The notes under the pieces: model-generated
Told to the model about the DNA's origin: nothing
Database searches by the model: none
The model's input: only the letters and a program-made list of their open reading frames with translations
Part shown: piece after piece, positions 11,489 to 25,700 of the stretch
How the letters are laid out: each line of letters begins with the position of its first letter
Numbering within the stretch: the stretch's first letter is position 1
Position numbers and translations under genes: made by a program
NCBI RefSeq assembly: GCF_964019385.1
Contig: NC_088645.1
Coordinates: 28,985,294 to 29,049,293, forward strand
Origin: Sycon ciliatum
Taxonomy: Eukaryota > Porifera > Calcarea > Leucosolenida > Sycettidae
Direction of reading: 5' to 3'
Length of the DNA: 64,000 bases

Positions 11489-12022
11489 AGGCTGCGTTTA
11501 CACGACAACGCACGGCCATTTTCCGTTTTCAGTCCCGCATTTCTTTTTTCATTTTCGTGCGTTTACACGATCAAAGCTGATCCGAGGTGGTCTCGGTTTG
11601 TATCGTTTTCTCGCGTCTACACGGGAGCAAAGGATCCGCAAAAGTTCGTCATGTGCCGAGTGTTGTCGTGGAAGCACCAATCACACTCAAGGAATAATCG
11701 AAAACAGGCCACACACCAGCACTCGTCACATGACGAAAATTGTAAAAAAAAGAGTTTTATTGTCGGATCCGTGTGAACGGCCGAAAACGGAACAAACGTG
11801 ACGGAAACGAGGCCAGCAAACCGTTTCGACTGTTTACACACCCAAATTTATCCGGCAGAACATTTCCGTTTTCAAATTCTTCCACCTTGGCCAGCGTTTT
11901 GGTTCTCTTCCGCTTTGGTGTACAACTATTACGTTTTGCTCCGCGTACCGTGTAAATGAACCATGCATCCGAAAGGATTTAGTTGCGCTTTCACCCCCAG
12001 CGTTGTCGTGTATACGCAGCCT
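11489..12022. mobile_element. 534-bp MITE with 23-bp TIRs
   Basis: The tips AGGCTGCGTTTACACGACAA and the complement of AACGCAGCCT-type sequence at 12000-12022 differ at one of 23 positions. The interior repeats CGTTTACAC words, so the whole can fold on itself. It is non-autonomous; the superfamily is not settled because the TSD is unclear. Confidence 0.7.
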
Positions 12023-12322
12023 TAGATGGTGCCCAAGGTATTCATTGAGTTCCTGCAACTTCATTTGAAATGAACTGGAAAAGTGCGAAGGGATTCGAGG
12101 AGGACATTAAAGCAGTCAGCTCCAAGAAATGAAATTGATTCGTGAATTCAATTATAATGATGTTCACACCTACATGTACATGTATGCAATAACTAGGTAT
12201 CACACTTCATCTTACAGGCGAGACCTCACTATATATTCTCTGGGGTACGGCAAGTGTTATGCTTTAGAGAGGTCCATGTTATAGCGAGTTGGGCACATAA
12301 TATAAACCATATATGTCAAAGT

Positions 12323-13392
12323 TAGGGCTGCGGTTAACCAAAAGGTTATAGGCTAGAACCAAGAGTAGATAAACAAGAGTGTGCAACTCCGGGATGGGTT
12401 GGCCCGTGGCGGAATTTTTTGTTGACGTAATCTTTTCTATGACGCATGCGCTGAGGGTCTTTTGGAAAGTTTGCATCGTGCACTTTGCCGGGCTTTACAT
12501 TACAAGGTCGGTGCCCAGTACGTGCTCTCACGCTGTTCTGCGTCAAAATGCGCGTTTTTCTGAAAAAAGGTGACGTCTACAAAAAATGCTGCCACAGGCA
12601 GGGGTATGTGCAGATTGTGCAAAAGAGATCCAGAGTTGCACACTCTTGTTTATCTACTCTTGCTACAACCTATAAGAGATAAACTGTACATGTAGCCTGT
12701 ATTCATGTACCATTGCTGGCAGCTGTACATGACTGTAAATCCATGTATCCATGGTACCATGACCTCACACACTGCCAAAACAATCACTACAATATGTATA
12801 ATACTCATAAAAGGACACATTTCAGGCTCATTACAAATGTCTTGAAAGTTTTTGTCTTCACAAGTATACTTTATGAGTATTATGAGTATTATCGCATTTT
12901 TGTCTCAGACGAAACTGTTTACAATATGTATAGTGGATGCATATTATATTTTGCTCAGTTTTCCAGAGCAGGTTCAACAAAGAGTGAATAACAACTAAAT
13001 AGAGCGGTTGCCAGTTGACAAACCCCCTTTATATTTACAATGCAGTTGCGTGAATGTCCACTACTTTCTGAACGAAAGGTTCAACATATTTTAATATTTT
13101 GTATGCTCCATTGGGCTTCGGATTGCACCATCACCTTGTCATTTAATCAACTCAACCTCACCATGAGCATACGCAAGCATCACTAATATGGGGAGCAACC
13201 CCAGAGATGAGGGAGATACACGCCGTACATCCATTGTGCACAGTACTGACAGGGTACGCACATGCTGTCACGTATATTATGTACAGCGGACATTGAAAGA
13301 AAATAACCGATTAACCCATATGCATATGGTTAACTGTTCGTGTATTCTTAACGGTTAAATAACCGGTTAACCTATCTAACCATTTCACCCTA
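12323..13392. mobile_element. non-autonomous hAT-like element, 1.07 kb
   Basis: The left tip TAGGGCTGCGGTTAAC and the complement of the right tip TAGGGTGAAATGGTTAG are flanked by GTCAAAGT (12315-12322) and GTCAAAAT (13393-13400), an 8-bp duplication with one mismatch. A MULE-like MITE is nested inside at 12361-12661. No transposase is visible. Tips and internal GGTTAAC words resemble the MITE at 8070-8482. Confidence 0.65.
12361..12661. mobile_element. MULE-like MITE, copy 1, 9-bp TSD
   Basis: Terminal inverted repeats of about 29 bp begin AAGAGTAGATAAACAAGAGT and end in the complement. Flanks GCTAGAACC (12352-12360) and GCTACAACC (12662-12670) form a 9-bp duplication with one mismatch, as expected for Mutator-like elements. 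It shares ends and interior with the copy at 16300-16558. Confidence 0.8.
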
Positions 13393-13525
13393 GTCAAAAT
13401 GGCGCTGTTTGCTTACAGACTACAACTGTATTGCCATCGATCCACACTGATCAATCCAGGAAATGTGCGCATGTTGTACATTTTTAGTGTATTTTATAGT
13501 AGTGTGTCTACTGCATGTGTTTCAG

Positions 13526-14328
13526 GACTGTAACAGTCACACTACAACAAAAGTCCGACACTCCAGAACAACCCCACACAAAATCCTGTGGTCGACCAGC
13601 CAACAAACACAGCTCTGGGTTGAATGACGAATTAGTGAAAAACTATAAAGAGAAAAGAGAGGTGAAAGAGAAAACCGCCAACACATCTCCAGAACGACAG
13701 AGCCTCACTCTCTCCCTCCCTCCCTCCCTCCCTCTCTCTCTCTCTCTCTCTCTGTCTCTGTCTGTGTGTCTGTCTTTGTCTTTGTCTCTCTCTCTCTCTG
13801 TCTCTCCCTCTCACGGCAACTAAAAAAACAACCATATCTCAAACCACACCTCACTCATTTTACGCTGTAGGATGAAGATGAAGGGGAGGTTGGCGATGAG
13901 AAGAAGAACACCGCAGGGTTTAAGCATTTATTGTTCAGTGACCCGTGTCGTTTGGCGTATAATGATTCTCGGTTTACAATAGTATTGTTTGTTTTGCAAA
14001 GAATTTCAATCAGTTAAAAGTCATAGATGCTGTTTACATTCACAAGCGTAAGCCAGACCGATGCATTCAGAAAGAACATGTCACGGCATCCACATTCTTT
14101 CCTTAGCACCGTAACTGTATTTTGCACATATGTTTGTTTTATTCACCCTCTCTCTTTCTCTTTTCTTACAGTTACACTTGTGTTTTATCACACTATAGAA
14201 TGACTGTGCATGTATTTTATAGATTGCGATTATTATCACTGTCGGGAAGGAAAACACCAATTTTACAGGGCCCTAAAAGTCTGAACGATACCTATGAAAT
14301 GCACTGTCAAAGCAAACACAAAATATGA
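13526..14328 (+). CDS. possible plus-strand exons of an unrecognised gene
   Basis: Three pieces follow plausible AG acceptors. One at 13526 reads a hydrophilic stretch including LNDELVKNYKEKREVKEK before a CT microsatellite. One at about 13873 reads DEDEGEVGDEKKNTAG and meets a weak GT. One at 14171 follows a strong pyrimidine tract and stays open 52 codons, with GRKTPILQGPKSLNDTYEMH before a stop. Composition is coding-like but I recognise no domain and cannot prove the joins. Confidence 0.22.
13705..13810. repeat. CT/CCCT/TGTC microsatellite
   Basis: Simple repeat of CCCT, CT and GTCT units. Serine/leucine-rich open frames over it are artefacts. Confidence 0.95.
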
Positions 14329-14802
14329 ATATGCAAGCTCATGCCTGAGGGGAAGATGAGAAGTTGAAACGTGGAGATTTTTCGGACAGGACGAGAATCC
14401 GAAGAACCTGGGTGATTCCCTTACTTCCACAATGGGCTAGTGGCTGCATCACAAAAATTATACCTTGCAGTGGGTGCAGAGACAGATCAATAAACACTAA
14501 CCTGAGCATGAGAGCTGCTCGTATTCATTGCGATCGTCAGGAAAATGGCAGGACGAACGGACCAGAAGAATGTTGGCTATGACAAACAACTGCATATCCA
14601 GACGACACACGGCTTGACTATTTGCTTATGACGTTCAGCTTCGAGGTCCAGCACGATGGAATTTTCGGAAGGAACTGACTTTTGAATTATTTGGGGAAGA
14701 AGATTGCACTCAGAAAAGGTACCGTAACTGGTTTCTTTCATTTGAAAAGCTGTTCACCAAAGTCCTAAACATACACTGTACGACGTTTCGGAGCTGCTCC
14801 AA

Positions 14803-15043
14803 ATCGATCGATTTGTTTTGAATGGTTTCGCCACCGCTTTCCGATCGATCGATCCTTGCGCGATCTGTCGATCGACAGATCGCGCAAGAAAATCGATCGA
14901 TTTTCCAAATCGACAGAACGCGCACAACAGATCGATTTGTTTTGAATGGTTTCGCCACCGCTTTCCGATCGATCGATCCTTGCGCGATCTGTCGATCGAC
15001 AGATCGCGCAAGAAAATCGATCGATTTTCCAAATCGACATTAA
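14803..15043. repeat. 124-bp tandem duplication with 32-bp palindrome in each unit
   Basis: Two near-identical units with a period of 124 bp each contain the palindrome TTGCGCGATCTGTCGA plus complement (14856-14887 and 14980-15011). The second unit is interrupted by the MITE at 15044, after which the expected sequence CGCGCACAACA resumes at 15471. Confidence 0.85.
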
Positions 15044-15467
15044 GCGGGATTCACAGAAGCTTTTTTGCGATGCGACACGCGATGCGACAGCCGCGAAACC
15101 GGGAAATCCCCAAATCGCAACCATCGCGGACCCCACGCAACTGCCGCAACAGGGCCATCGCAGGCCATCGCAGAAGTTGAGCTAGCTTGGCTCAACTTTT
15201 GCGATGCGATGCGATGCGACAAGCGATTTGGTGTACGATTTTGACCTTTTCTACAGCAAAGTTGTACAAAGGTGCAAGAGTTGCCTTGAAATTTTTACAA
15301 GTTGTGTCAAACCGCGCGAATATCATGGTGACGTACCCAAATCAGCAAAACTTTGTCGCATCGCTGACTTCTTCTGTGAATGGTATTTCGCGAGTTCGCA
15401 TCGCACGCATCCATCGCAGATCGCGTCGCATCGCGTGTCGCATCGCAAAAAAGCTTCTGTGAATCCC
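15044..15467. mobile_element. Harbinger-type MITE with 43-bp perfect TIRs and TAA TSD
   Basis: The ends begin GGGATTCACAGAAGCTTTTT and agree over 43 bp without mismatch. TAA flanks both sides (15041-15043 and 15468-15470). A 3-bp TWA target fits PIF/Harbinger. The adjacent tandem unit at 14910-14930 shows the empty site, which confirms the borders. The interior is rich in GCGATGCGA words and has no transposase. Confidence 0.85.
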
Positions 15468-15470
15468 TAA

Positions 15471-16290
15471 CGCGCACAACATTTACATGTATTAAAAAAT
15501 AGATTTAAAAAAAAATCCGCCCGCCCGCCCGTAAAAAAAATGTCCATGTTAGTCGAACCACACACCTTCTTTAGTTTGGCCTAATAATATTATTATCATG
15601 TTCGATTCCTGCTGAAATTTCTTTCTTCTCTCTCTATCTCGCCAAGCGGCATTTATCTCGTGCAAGCTAATTACTAATAGTAGATCTACTTAGACATATT
15701 AGGCTGTCCCAGCTTCACTGTCAGTTTCAAGCACAGCTTGCGTGTGGCCATTCTACTTTGGATCACACTGTCTTTCAAAGCGTAGGATGAATGACGAGAC
15801 CCCAGTACGCTCGTAATCCCTTGCACCTTGAAGAGTGAAGATCTGTCGTTGTAAGCAGCGTGGTCGTGAATCTGGTGTCTAAGCCGCCGAGCAGCTATGA
15901 AAGGGAATGTCCAGGTGTGCTGCCTATCGTGAAGATGGCGATTCACGGCCCAGGTTCAGTGATGGTGCTGGTCGTGTGTAACCATGCACAAGACATCGGG
16001 GTCTGCTGTTAGTAGTTGACGAAGTAGTTGTGCAGTGGACATCCGTCTGAGTATCGTACTACGTTTAGCGCCAGGTCATGTTGCTGCTGGTGGTGGACTG
16101 GAGTTTTGCCAGAGAAAGAAGTAGTTCACGTTGACCGTGCAGTCACGACGGAGTGTCATAGAACACAGTCGAGGCAATACTATTAGGAACTGATACTGCC
16201 CTGTGCCATGCCTATGCCTGGAGCCTACACACAGGAACTCAAGTGTAGAGATCATGCGAAACTGTTTGCTGAAGAGCATAGCCTGGCACA
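15471..16290. other. no gene recognised
   Basis: An 86-residue minus-strand open frame at 15686-15946 (HTWTFPFIAARRLRHQIHDH and on) resembles nothing I know. I see no repeat structure. Confidence 0.3.
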
Positions 16291-16299
16291 CATATCACC

Positions 16300-16558
16300 G
16301 AGAGTAGATAAACAAGAGTGTGCAACTCGCGGTTGGGTAGGCCCACGGCGGAATTTTTTGCGAGCCTTTCGGAAAGTTGACCCTCGTGGTCTTGGCCGGC
16401 TTTACACTACAAGGTCGGTGCCCGGCACGTGCTCTCACACTGCTCTGCGGCAAAATGCGCGTTCTTCTGAAAAAAGGTGACGTCAACAAAAAAGTGGGGG
16501 GTATCTGCAGATTGTGCAGGAGAGATCCGGAGTTGCACACTCTTGTTTATCTACTCTT
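16300..16558. mobile_element. MULE-like MITE, copy 2, 9-bp TSD
   Basis: Same ends and interior as 12361-12661. Flanks CATATCACC (16291-16299) and GATATCACC (16559-16567) form a 9-bp duplication with one mismatch. Confidence 0.82.
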
Positions 16559-16847
16559 GATATCACCAAGAGTACATGATCCGCAGTACATAACATAATT
16601 CTACTCTTGATGTTACATGTATGTGAGCTGCTGGTGTCGTCTCACGTAGTTTGCGAGCGTGAATCATGCGTTTGTTCTCACCGCCTTGTGAGCCGACGTG
16701 GCCATACGCGCACCGTAACTGCTGCGTCTGGTTGAAGCACTTGTTCACGAGTTGTCTCACTTCCCTAGTCACTGTATCACCGTCTTTCATTATTATTTTC
16801 TAGCTTGGTACGTGAATAATTATTATAGTAAAAACTAACATTGCAAC

Positions 16848-16991
16848 CTTGCCACTGGACTTGCCACTGGACTTGCCACTGGACTTGCCACTGGACTGGC
16901 CACTGGACTTGCCACTGGACTTGCCACTGGACTTGCCACTGGACTTGCCACTGGACTTGCCACTGGACTTGCCACTGGACTTGCCACTGGA
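16848..16991. repeat. 12-bp minisatellite, 12 units
   Basis: CTTGCCACTGGA repeats twelve times with one substitution. Because the unit is a multiple of three, frames stay open in both strands; no coding function is implied. Confidence 0.95.
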
Positions 16992-18364
16992 GCCCGGACC
17001 GTCCGTCCAGTGCTCGGAACATGCGTGACCGGTTCGTAATCGTGAACGAGAGTCAGGTTTAGGAAACACGCAACCTGCACGTGCCCAGTCGCTACTCTTT
17101 GTTAGTCGTGAGTATATTGTGTGAACATGCAGCCAGTCATATTGCCGCACTGATTAGGTGTCTTGTGTGGTCAAGTCTCCCGGCGGCGAGTATGACTCAA
17201 CGCCTGGTATTCAACAGTGCAGTGAAGTCTGAATGCAATGCATGGGGCACTGGACCATTGGATCGCAAACACGTCCATCCACCCGATGACCGGCGTGTGC
17301 AGAACACAGCATATGTGTCTACACTGTACTTGGTCGCAATCTGCTATCGTCTGCGGCTCCGGCATTCATCTTGGAAGCTGTATTGGCTGGTATTGTAACA
17401 ATGCATGATGTTGAACACCGGGTTGCCCATGACTGTGCTCAGTTTAATTAGGTACAGAGCTAGTACATAGTACTCCCTCTAAATACATACCGTCCTGCTG
17501 TCATCTACTCCCATTCACTACCTACATGACTGTATTCCTCGACTCAAGAAGTCACGTCCACAACCTGCAGTACTGTAAAACCGGAAAGTATAACGAGTCG
17601 CAATGTCTAGCGTTTTAATTACCAATTTGTCCCTTATTTGAAGGAACGTTATCGTGAACCCGGTTTGAGATGTCTGTGTAAAGATGTGCAAACAGCCATG
17701 CATGTTCTTTCCGTCTTACAAACATCGATAAACTTTCTGCACGGTAACATGCCAAAATTACAAAAAAGGGTAATTTTTTTGGAGACTTTACTTCTACCTG
17801 CAAACCCCAGAAACGGTCCTTCACTGCGATTCAAATTCAAAATTTCATTTAAAACTCACAAAAGATATAATTTGGAAATCTGATGACATATTTGCAACAA
17901 ATGCACTGCGCCTTGCTAGCGCTGAAGCAGGCAAGAAAGGGCAATGCACCGAATAGAAGAAACAGCAACTTTCCTCGTAGTATCATAGTCACAGCAGATC
18001 AATTCAAAGTCAATCACTAAAAAGAAAAGAAAAAGGGAGTGCTGCTCGAGGCGAAAGGGAACCGAAACTGGGGACTGGTCAAAATCGGCCACAAAACATA
18101 GTGTGAGTACATACCATACAGTTATGTATATTTTAAAGGAAGCATACAGCTTGCTAAACTAGCTCAGGCAACTTCCACCAAGAAACTAGGGATACTATCT
18201 CTACAAGTGTAAAGGAAAAAAACAGAAAGAGCTAAAATACAAAAACATAGGACATGCAATCACATCCTGCGATGCTCAAAATATACACAACAACATTGGG
18301 GAGGACTGCACGCAGAAAAAACAGAGTGGACAGGAAAGCATTGTGAAAGGGTGTTGGTAAGCAG
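16992..18364. other. no gene recognised
   Basis: Unique-looking sequence without a convincing open frame, inverted repeat or tandem array. Confidence 0.4.
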
Positions 18365-18403
18365 GTGTGTGTATGTGTTAGTGCGAACACATGCGCGCGC
18401 GCG

Positions 18404-18443
<40 letters not shown>

Positions 18444-18860
18444 CGGGAACGCATGTGTATGTGGTTGAGTGGCAGTGGGTGTACATGCGATGGTGTGCAT
18501 GCATGGGAGCGCATGTGTGGGTGTGCATGCGTGGATGTGGATGTACATGCGTGGATGTGCATGTGTGGATGTGCATGTGTAGATGTGCATGCGTGGATGT
18601 GCATGCGTGGGTGTGCATGTGTGGGTGTGCATGCATGGGAGCGCATGCGTGGATGGGCATGCATGGGAGCGCATGTGTGGGTGTGCATGCGTGGATGTGG
18701 ATGTACATGCGTGGATGTGCATGTGTGGATGTGCACGTGTGGATGTGCATGCGCGGATTTTTATTTTTATTTATTTTTTATTTTTTACGAAGTCCACTAT
18801 GCTGTGCATGCGTGGATGTGCCTGTGTGGGTGTGCATGTGTGGTTGTGCATGCGTGTGAG
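18365..18860. repeat. TG microsatellite grading into GTGCATG(C/T)GTGGAT minisatellite
   Basis: A TG run near 18408-18440 passes into many 12- to 18-bp variants of GTGGATGTGCATGC. Overlapping open frames in several frames are artefacts of unit length. Confidence 0.9.
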
Positions 18861-19048
18861 GGCCGATAGTGACAGACACACCCGAGCGCGTCAGCTGGCA
18901 GAACCGTGGCATAGTTTCAGATAGGCTTGCCCGGGGCTCTGGAGTACAGGAAGATGGAGAGGAAGAGAGAGAAAAACAGGGAAAGACAGACACAATGAGG
19001 AAGCAGGAGTAGTTGCTCACGGCCAACAAAGGCCGATGACGATAACAT

Positions 19049-19049
19049 T

Positions 19050-19121
<72 letters not shown>
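19049..19121. repeat. GA microsatellite
   Basis: Nearly pure GA dinucleotide run. Confidence 0.95.
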
Positions 19122-19125
<4 letters not shown>

Positions 19126-19645
19126 TAAGTTACATTTATAAAGACAGGTAAGTCTAACAAATGAGGACTGAGACCTCTACAACAGGGTTTTTACGCCTGA
19201 AAGCAGGTGCATGATTTACCAAGCAGGTTGTCAGTCTAGATTTTATGCGCAGATGGAGAAAAAGCGCAGAATTTTGTAATGAGATGAAAAGCAGAAATAA
19301 TAAGAAATAATAAGAAAAGATGAAATGAAAGCCTGCTCACAAACCCGCCCAGCCTTGCGAACTGGGTATGGTGGATTAAGAACCCGGTTCAACGCTCGAG
19401 CAAGCGCTCTCCACTCAAGGTGTTCAAAGCAACTGATAGGAACTCATATGGGGAAATTAGAGAAAAGAAATAATAAGATAAAGAGAATAAATTTCAACGC
19501 ACCTCAATAAACGGAGCAAAAACATACAGTACCTCAGAAAAGTGGATCTTCCGACCAGTGTTTTTGTTGACGTCGCAACCAGATGATGTAGCTGCTTCGC
19601 AGAGACGTCTTACTGCACAAATTACAAATAAATTTTATTCTTCGA

Positions 19646-21229
<1,584 letters not shown>

Positions 21230-21369
21230 AAAGTGGACAGTGCATGGAAGGAAACAGTTGGAAAGCATCATCCTATGTCGTCCACATGTATCAAAGGAGA
21301 CGATACCCTCTGTTTGTGGTGCGACGTTAAATAAACTTCTACAACAGCAACATCAGACACAGGTTGCGC

Positions 21370-21560
21370 TTGTTTCAAAGTCATTGCACCTTGTTTTGGT
21401 TCCAGTACGTTTGTTTGATACATTCGGCTGTGTTCGCGCAATGCCGATTCCGGTCGCTGAATGAATAGAGCAGAATCGTTGTCGGCGATTCCAAACAAAA
21501 AGTGGAATGAGTTCTCATTCCGAGCGGAATGACAATGCGCTTCGGCCACTGTGGCCTTTG
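21370..21560 (-). repeat. interspersed repeat shared with 50.5 kb
   Basis: Read on the minus strand, CGATTCTGCTC, CCGGAATCGG and ATCAAACAAA occur in the same order as on the plus strand at 50525-50630. Class unknown; possibly a LINE 3' region. Confidence 0.5.
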
Positions 21561-22372
21561 TCGCTGTTGCATACCTCCGCCAACAAACTTTAAACTCGAT
21601 TCTTGCCATACGCAATGTTGCCGGACATTGTATAGGGTATAGGGCGGCACTGCACGCTCGGCATAGTTACTTGTTGGTGGTATTTTGACCCTTGGCTGCC
21701 TGAGAAAGTGTTCGCACAGGATAAGAACTGGAAAGATGGCCTCGCACCTCTCCTCCTCATCGTCGAGCAGGGCCTCTAGAATCACAGCGAGACTAGCAAG
21801 AACTCATTGTCGAGCCCCACGATCCACAGCACCTAATCTTCCAAACAGGTACTGAGCCTGCCACTTGGTTTCTGCTCACTGCAGTGCCTAATTTCTGTCA
21901 AATAAAAAAAGAGCCTCAGTTACGTGTAGAACTAGAGATGTTTCTGTGTCTGAGACGAGGTGTCGAATAGTCATGATGAAGTAGTGGACAAACGCCATGT
22001 ATAGGCACCCTAGTTACGGGTGCTCGTAGATCTACGCCGCGTTTGGCCGCACCATCATCTGGACTGTTGTAAGGGGCATGCAGAAATGTACGCAAGCAAA
22101 AAAGTAACTACCGATAGCCTTGGCAAGGCTGCAAGGCTACAAAACAACAGGCGAAGCTGGTACACAAACAAAACATCCAACCATCATTTCCAGAGTTGCA
22201 CAAAACGCCAGATTCACTAGTCAACGCGGGCGGGTTTGTTTGCTACCCTCATTCCGATTCCGCGATGGGTACCGACCGCATGGCATGCCCATTCGGGGAA
22301 TGACCGAACAAATGCAACCTTAAGCTTTCCATGTAAAAGTAGTGCTGGGTTGTAGGAAGTGGACTTACATAA

Positions 22373-22640
22373 CTACGTCAGCAGGTCAATCTCCCCGGAA
22401 GAAGATACTTCTTCAATTGAGTATACATGGGATTTCGTTGCGGGTGCAACAACTACAAATGGTCGCGCCACCTTGCATTTAGTCGTTGACCTTTGCGGTA
22501 CCCGTTGGCTGACTGCAATTGTTGTTGTGGTCGTGTCTGGCTGGGCTGCAGCCTGTTGGTCATCACCACCTTCCTCCTCGGTGGTGTTGGGGGGCAGGAT
22601 ATCCACGGGGACAGTGACAGGAGTGTCCACAGGCAGTGTC
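22373..22640 (-). CDS. receptor exon 7: cytoplasmic tail and stop
   Basis: The acceptor cttcaacag leads into a phase-2 frame, matching exon 6, and 88 codons follow to TAG. The tail starts TLPVDTPVTVPVDILPP, has an acidic and Gln/Thr-rich centre and ends HVYSIEEVSSSGEIDLL plus Thr. I see no kinase, ITAM or ITIM motif. Assignment to this gene rests on phase, strand and order. Confidence 0.55.
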
Positions 22641-22674
22641 CTGTTGAAGTGGAATTGATGACATCAATAAGTTA

Positions 22675-22705
<31 letters not shown>

Positions 22706-25700
22706 GACACAATCTCATAGCATGTGACAAGCATAGCTAATGCAGGGACAGAATCCCCTGAGACAAGGGCGTTGAGCCAGCCACGGCAATAGTTAGCTAG
22801 GAAAACAAAGCAAATATGAATTAGAGCAGAAAATGAATGGAAAATTACAAAGAAAAACGATTAACGGAAGTGAGCGCTATCAAAATTTGTGCATCACCCA
22901 GGTATTCGAGAATGTTCTTCGATGATAATTATTGCGTCTAGTTCAGTTGTGATAGTAGATCTTTAAACTGACCAATAGAAGAACAAGTTTTCAGACCGTA
23001 TGGTAATGATAACCAATGAGAGTAGCCGGAAAACAAAGGGGACTTTAGATACTGGGCTGACTTAACAAGAGGCAGGATGAGCGCGTTACGGGTTGAGCTT
23101 GTCGAAAACCAATTGTACTTCATCATGTGTGAAGGGGTTTTATGAAGAAATATTTTATGAACCAGTGTACAGAGATGGTGCTTATGACGAACGGAGAGAG
23201 GAGAAGTGTGTGCAAGTCGATAAAGGGCATCCGAAGGAAAACATCGATCCTTGTTGTAAAGAATTTTAAGTATAAATCTATGGTGGACTTCTAATTGGTT
23301 CAGAGTTGTGTCAGAAAGGCCACACCAAGCGGTATCGCAATAGTCGAATATAGGGAGAATATAGCACTGATAAAATAATAGTTTACACTGGATGGGCAAA
23401 TGAGTGCAATGTGGTTGTAGTACCCCTAATGCTGAACTTGTTCGCTTGCATACACAGTTGACATGTGCAGCCCAAGAGAGTTTGCAGTCAAACATCACAC
23501 CTAGATGTTTGTGCTGAGTAACAACACGGATAGGCATAGTCGAGTCAGGGAAGTATAATGGTTGATCAGGAGGGGATGAAGAAATATACATGGCTTCTGT
23601 CTTGTCTAAATTGGGCTGGAGTTTCCACGTTTGCATCCACATGACAGTGCTGTTGATGCGATGCTGCATGGTAAGGAGTAATTGTGCAGGGGAGGAGTCA
23701 GAACAGATAAGGCCAGTGTCATCCGCATACAAACTAACATCGGGGACAACTGAAGGTAGGTCATTAACGTAAAGCAAGAATAACAAAGGACCCAGAATGG
23801 AACCTTGGGGCACTCCAGACGTTACAGGGAGGGGATCAGACAAGAAATAAGACAAGCGAACAGCCTGAGAACGAGCAGACAGATACGAGGATATCCAACG
23901 CAAGGTAGCATCCTCCACCCGGAAGGTGACCTCCAACTTGGCAAGTAAGCCACGATGCCAAACGGTGTCGAATGCCTTAGCCAAGTCGAAAAACACCATT
24001 CCCACATGCTCCCCACAGTTCCTCTTTGTCGCTATGTCTTGGACAAGTCGAGTCACCTGGTATTGAGTTGAGTCACCACGGCAGAATCCCGACTGAGCTG
24101 GTGAGAGAGCCGGAGCGATGTGCAGGTAGAGGGAATCGAATACAATCCGCTCACAAAGTTTGGAAACTGTGCGCAGCAGAGAGATGGGGCGGTAGTTTGC
24201 CGGGCAAGCACGGGAGCCTTTATTCTTGTAAAGCGGTGTCACGATGGCGGATTTCCAATCCTGTGGGAATGTACCAGTTCGAAATGACATATTAAAAATA
24301 ATGGCGAGAGGATAGGCTATTGATGGTGCAAGAGACTGCAGCACTTCATTCGGGATCCCATCTGAGCCGGGAGACTTTCCACATTTCAGGCGCTTCAGAT
24401 ATTTCCGAACTTGAAACGTAGTGACAGTGATTGTACGGAACGGAACAGATATGAAAGGCGACTGGGACAAAGGGGGAATGCGCCACGAAGGATCATCAGG
24501 TAGCCCAAATGAGGTGAACTGAGTGTTCAGAACATCAGCTATGCTCTTGGGGGACGTGGCGACCGTACCGTCGGATGCTATCATCGTTTGGGGCATGACA
24601 CGGCCGGAAGTGTGCCGCTGTGCTCGCACAAACTGAAAGAGTGTAGGTCGATTCGGTGACGTTAGTGATGCTTGGATGGAGCGTATATATTGACGATGTG
24701 CTTGCCGAGACAGGTGCTTTACAGCATTCCTTTGTCGGTTATAAGCTGCATGATTTACTGCTGTCGGATATTTTTTGTACACACTGTATAGATCACGCTT
24801 GCGTTTTACAGCAGACCTGAGCTCAGCAGTAACCCATGGTGGAGATTGCATGCGGGGTCGTGGAGATGTCACAGTGTGGGTGGCTCCGAATGAGGTGAGG
24901 TGACGACGGAAGGCGGACTGGAGCTCACAATCAAAGTGATGAAGTGCGTCATTAACATCAGTGTACGAGTTCAGAGAGGACCAGTTGTGGCCAGCTAAAT
25001 CAGCGTTGATTAATTGCCAAAGGTGCGAAGGTACTTGTTTGAAGCGATACAGTGAAGAGGGAGGACCAGTGGAAGAGTTGGGGAAGTAGTTCGAAATAGG
25101 GGCGTAACATAAAGTGCAAACAATCTGTATATGGTCAGACATACCCAAGGGAGGTGCTTGATCAATTGAGCGCACGAGGCGTGGTCGGTTGGTGATCACC
25201 AAGTCCAGACACGAAACAGAGCCATTAGGCGAGGAATGAGTGGGGAAGTCAACCATCTGGTGGAGCCCAAGAGCAGAAAATACTGTGCTAAGGAGATCAC
25301 CAGCCTTCGAGGTAGAATCGGTGGGACACCAGCTTGAGTTGTGGGCGTTGAAATCGCCAGTCACTAACAGATCATAAGAATCTAGACAGACTGACTGTAA
25401 TGCCTCAACAAACATGTCACAAAAGTACGACAATTGCATTGTGCTCTGTGAGGGTGGTCGATACATGCAGCATAGTAAGATGGGATTCTGAGATTGAGTA
25501 GAGGGGGAGCCAAGTTCAAGCCACACAGACTCGCAGCCAGGGCGTTGAAGGTCGGCACGAGGGGAGACGTACGGAAAGGAGTCCGAACGGACAAGTACGG
25601 CAACACCCCCATACCCACGGCTACAATGCGCTGACCGATTGTCTTCCGGAGGTCGATCTCTGCGGATGCAGATATAGCCTGACAGTGAGAGCGGGTTCGA

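Noticed and set aside
16777-17150. Proteins with SSGK or QWQV repeats
   Set aside because: Translations of the 12-bp minisatellite.
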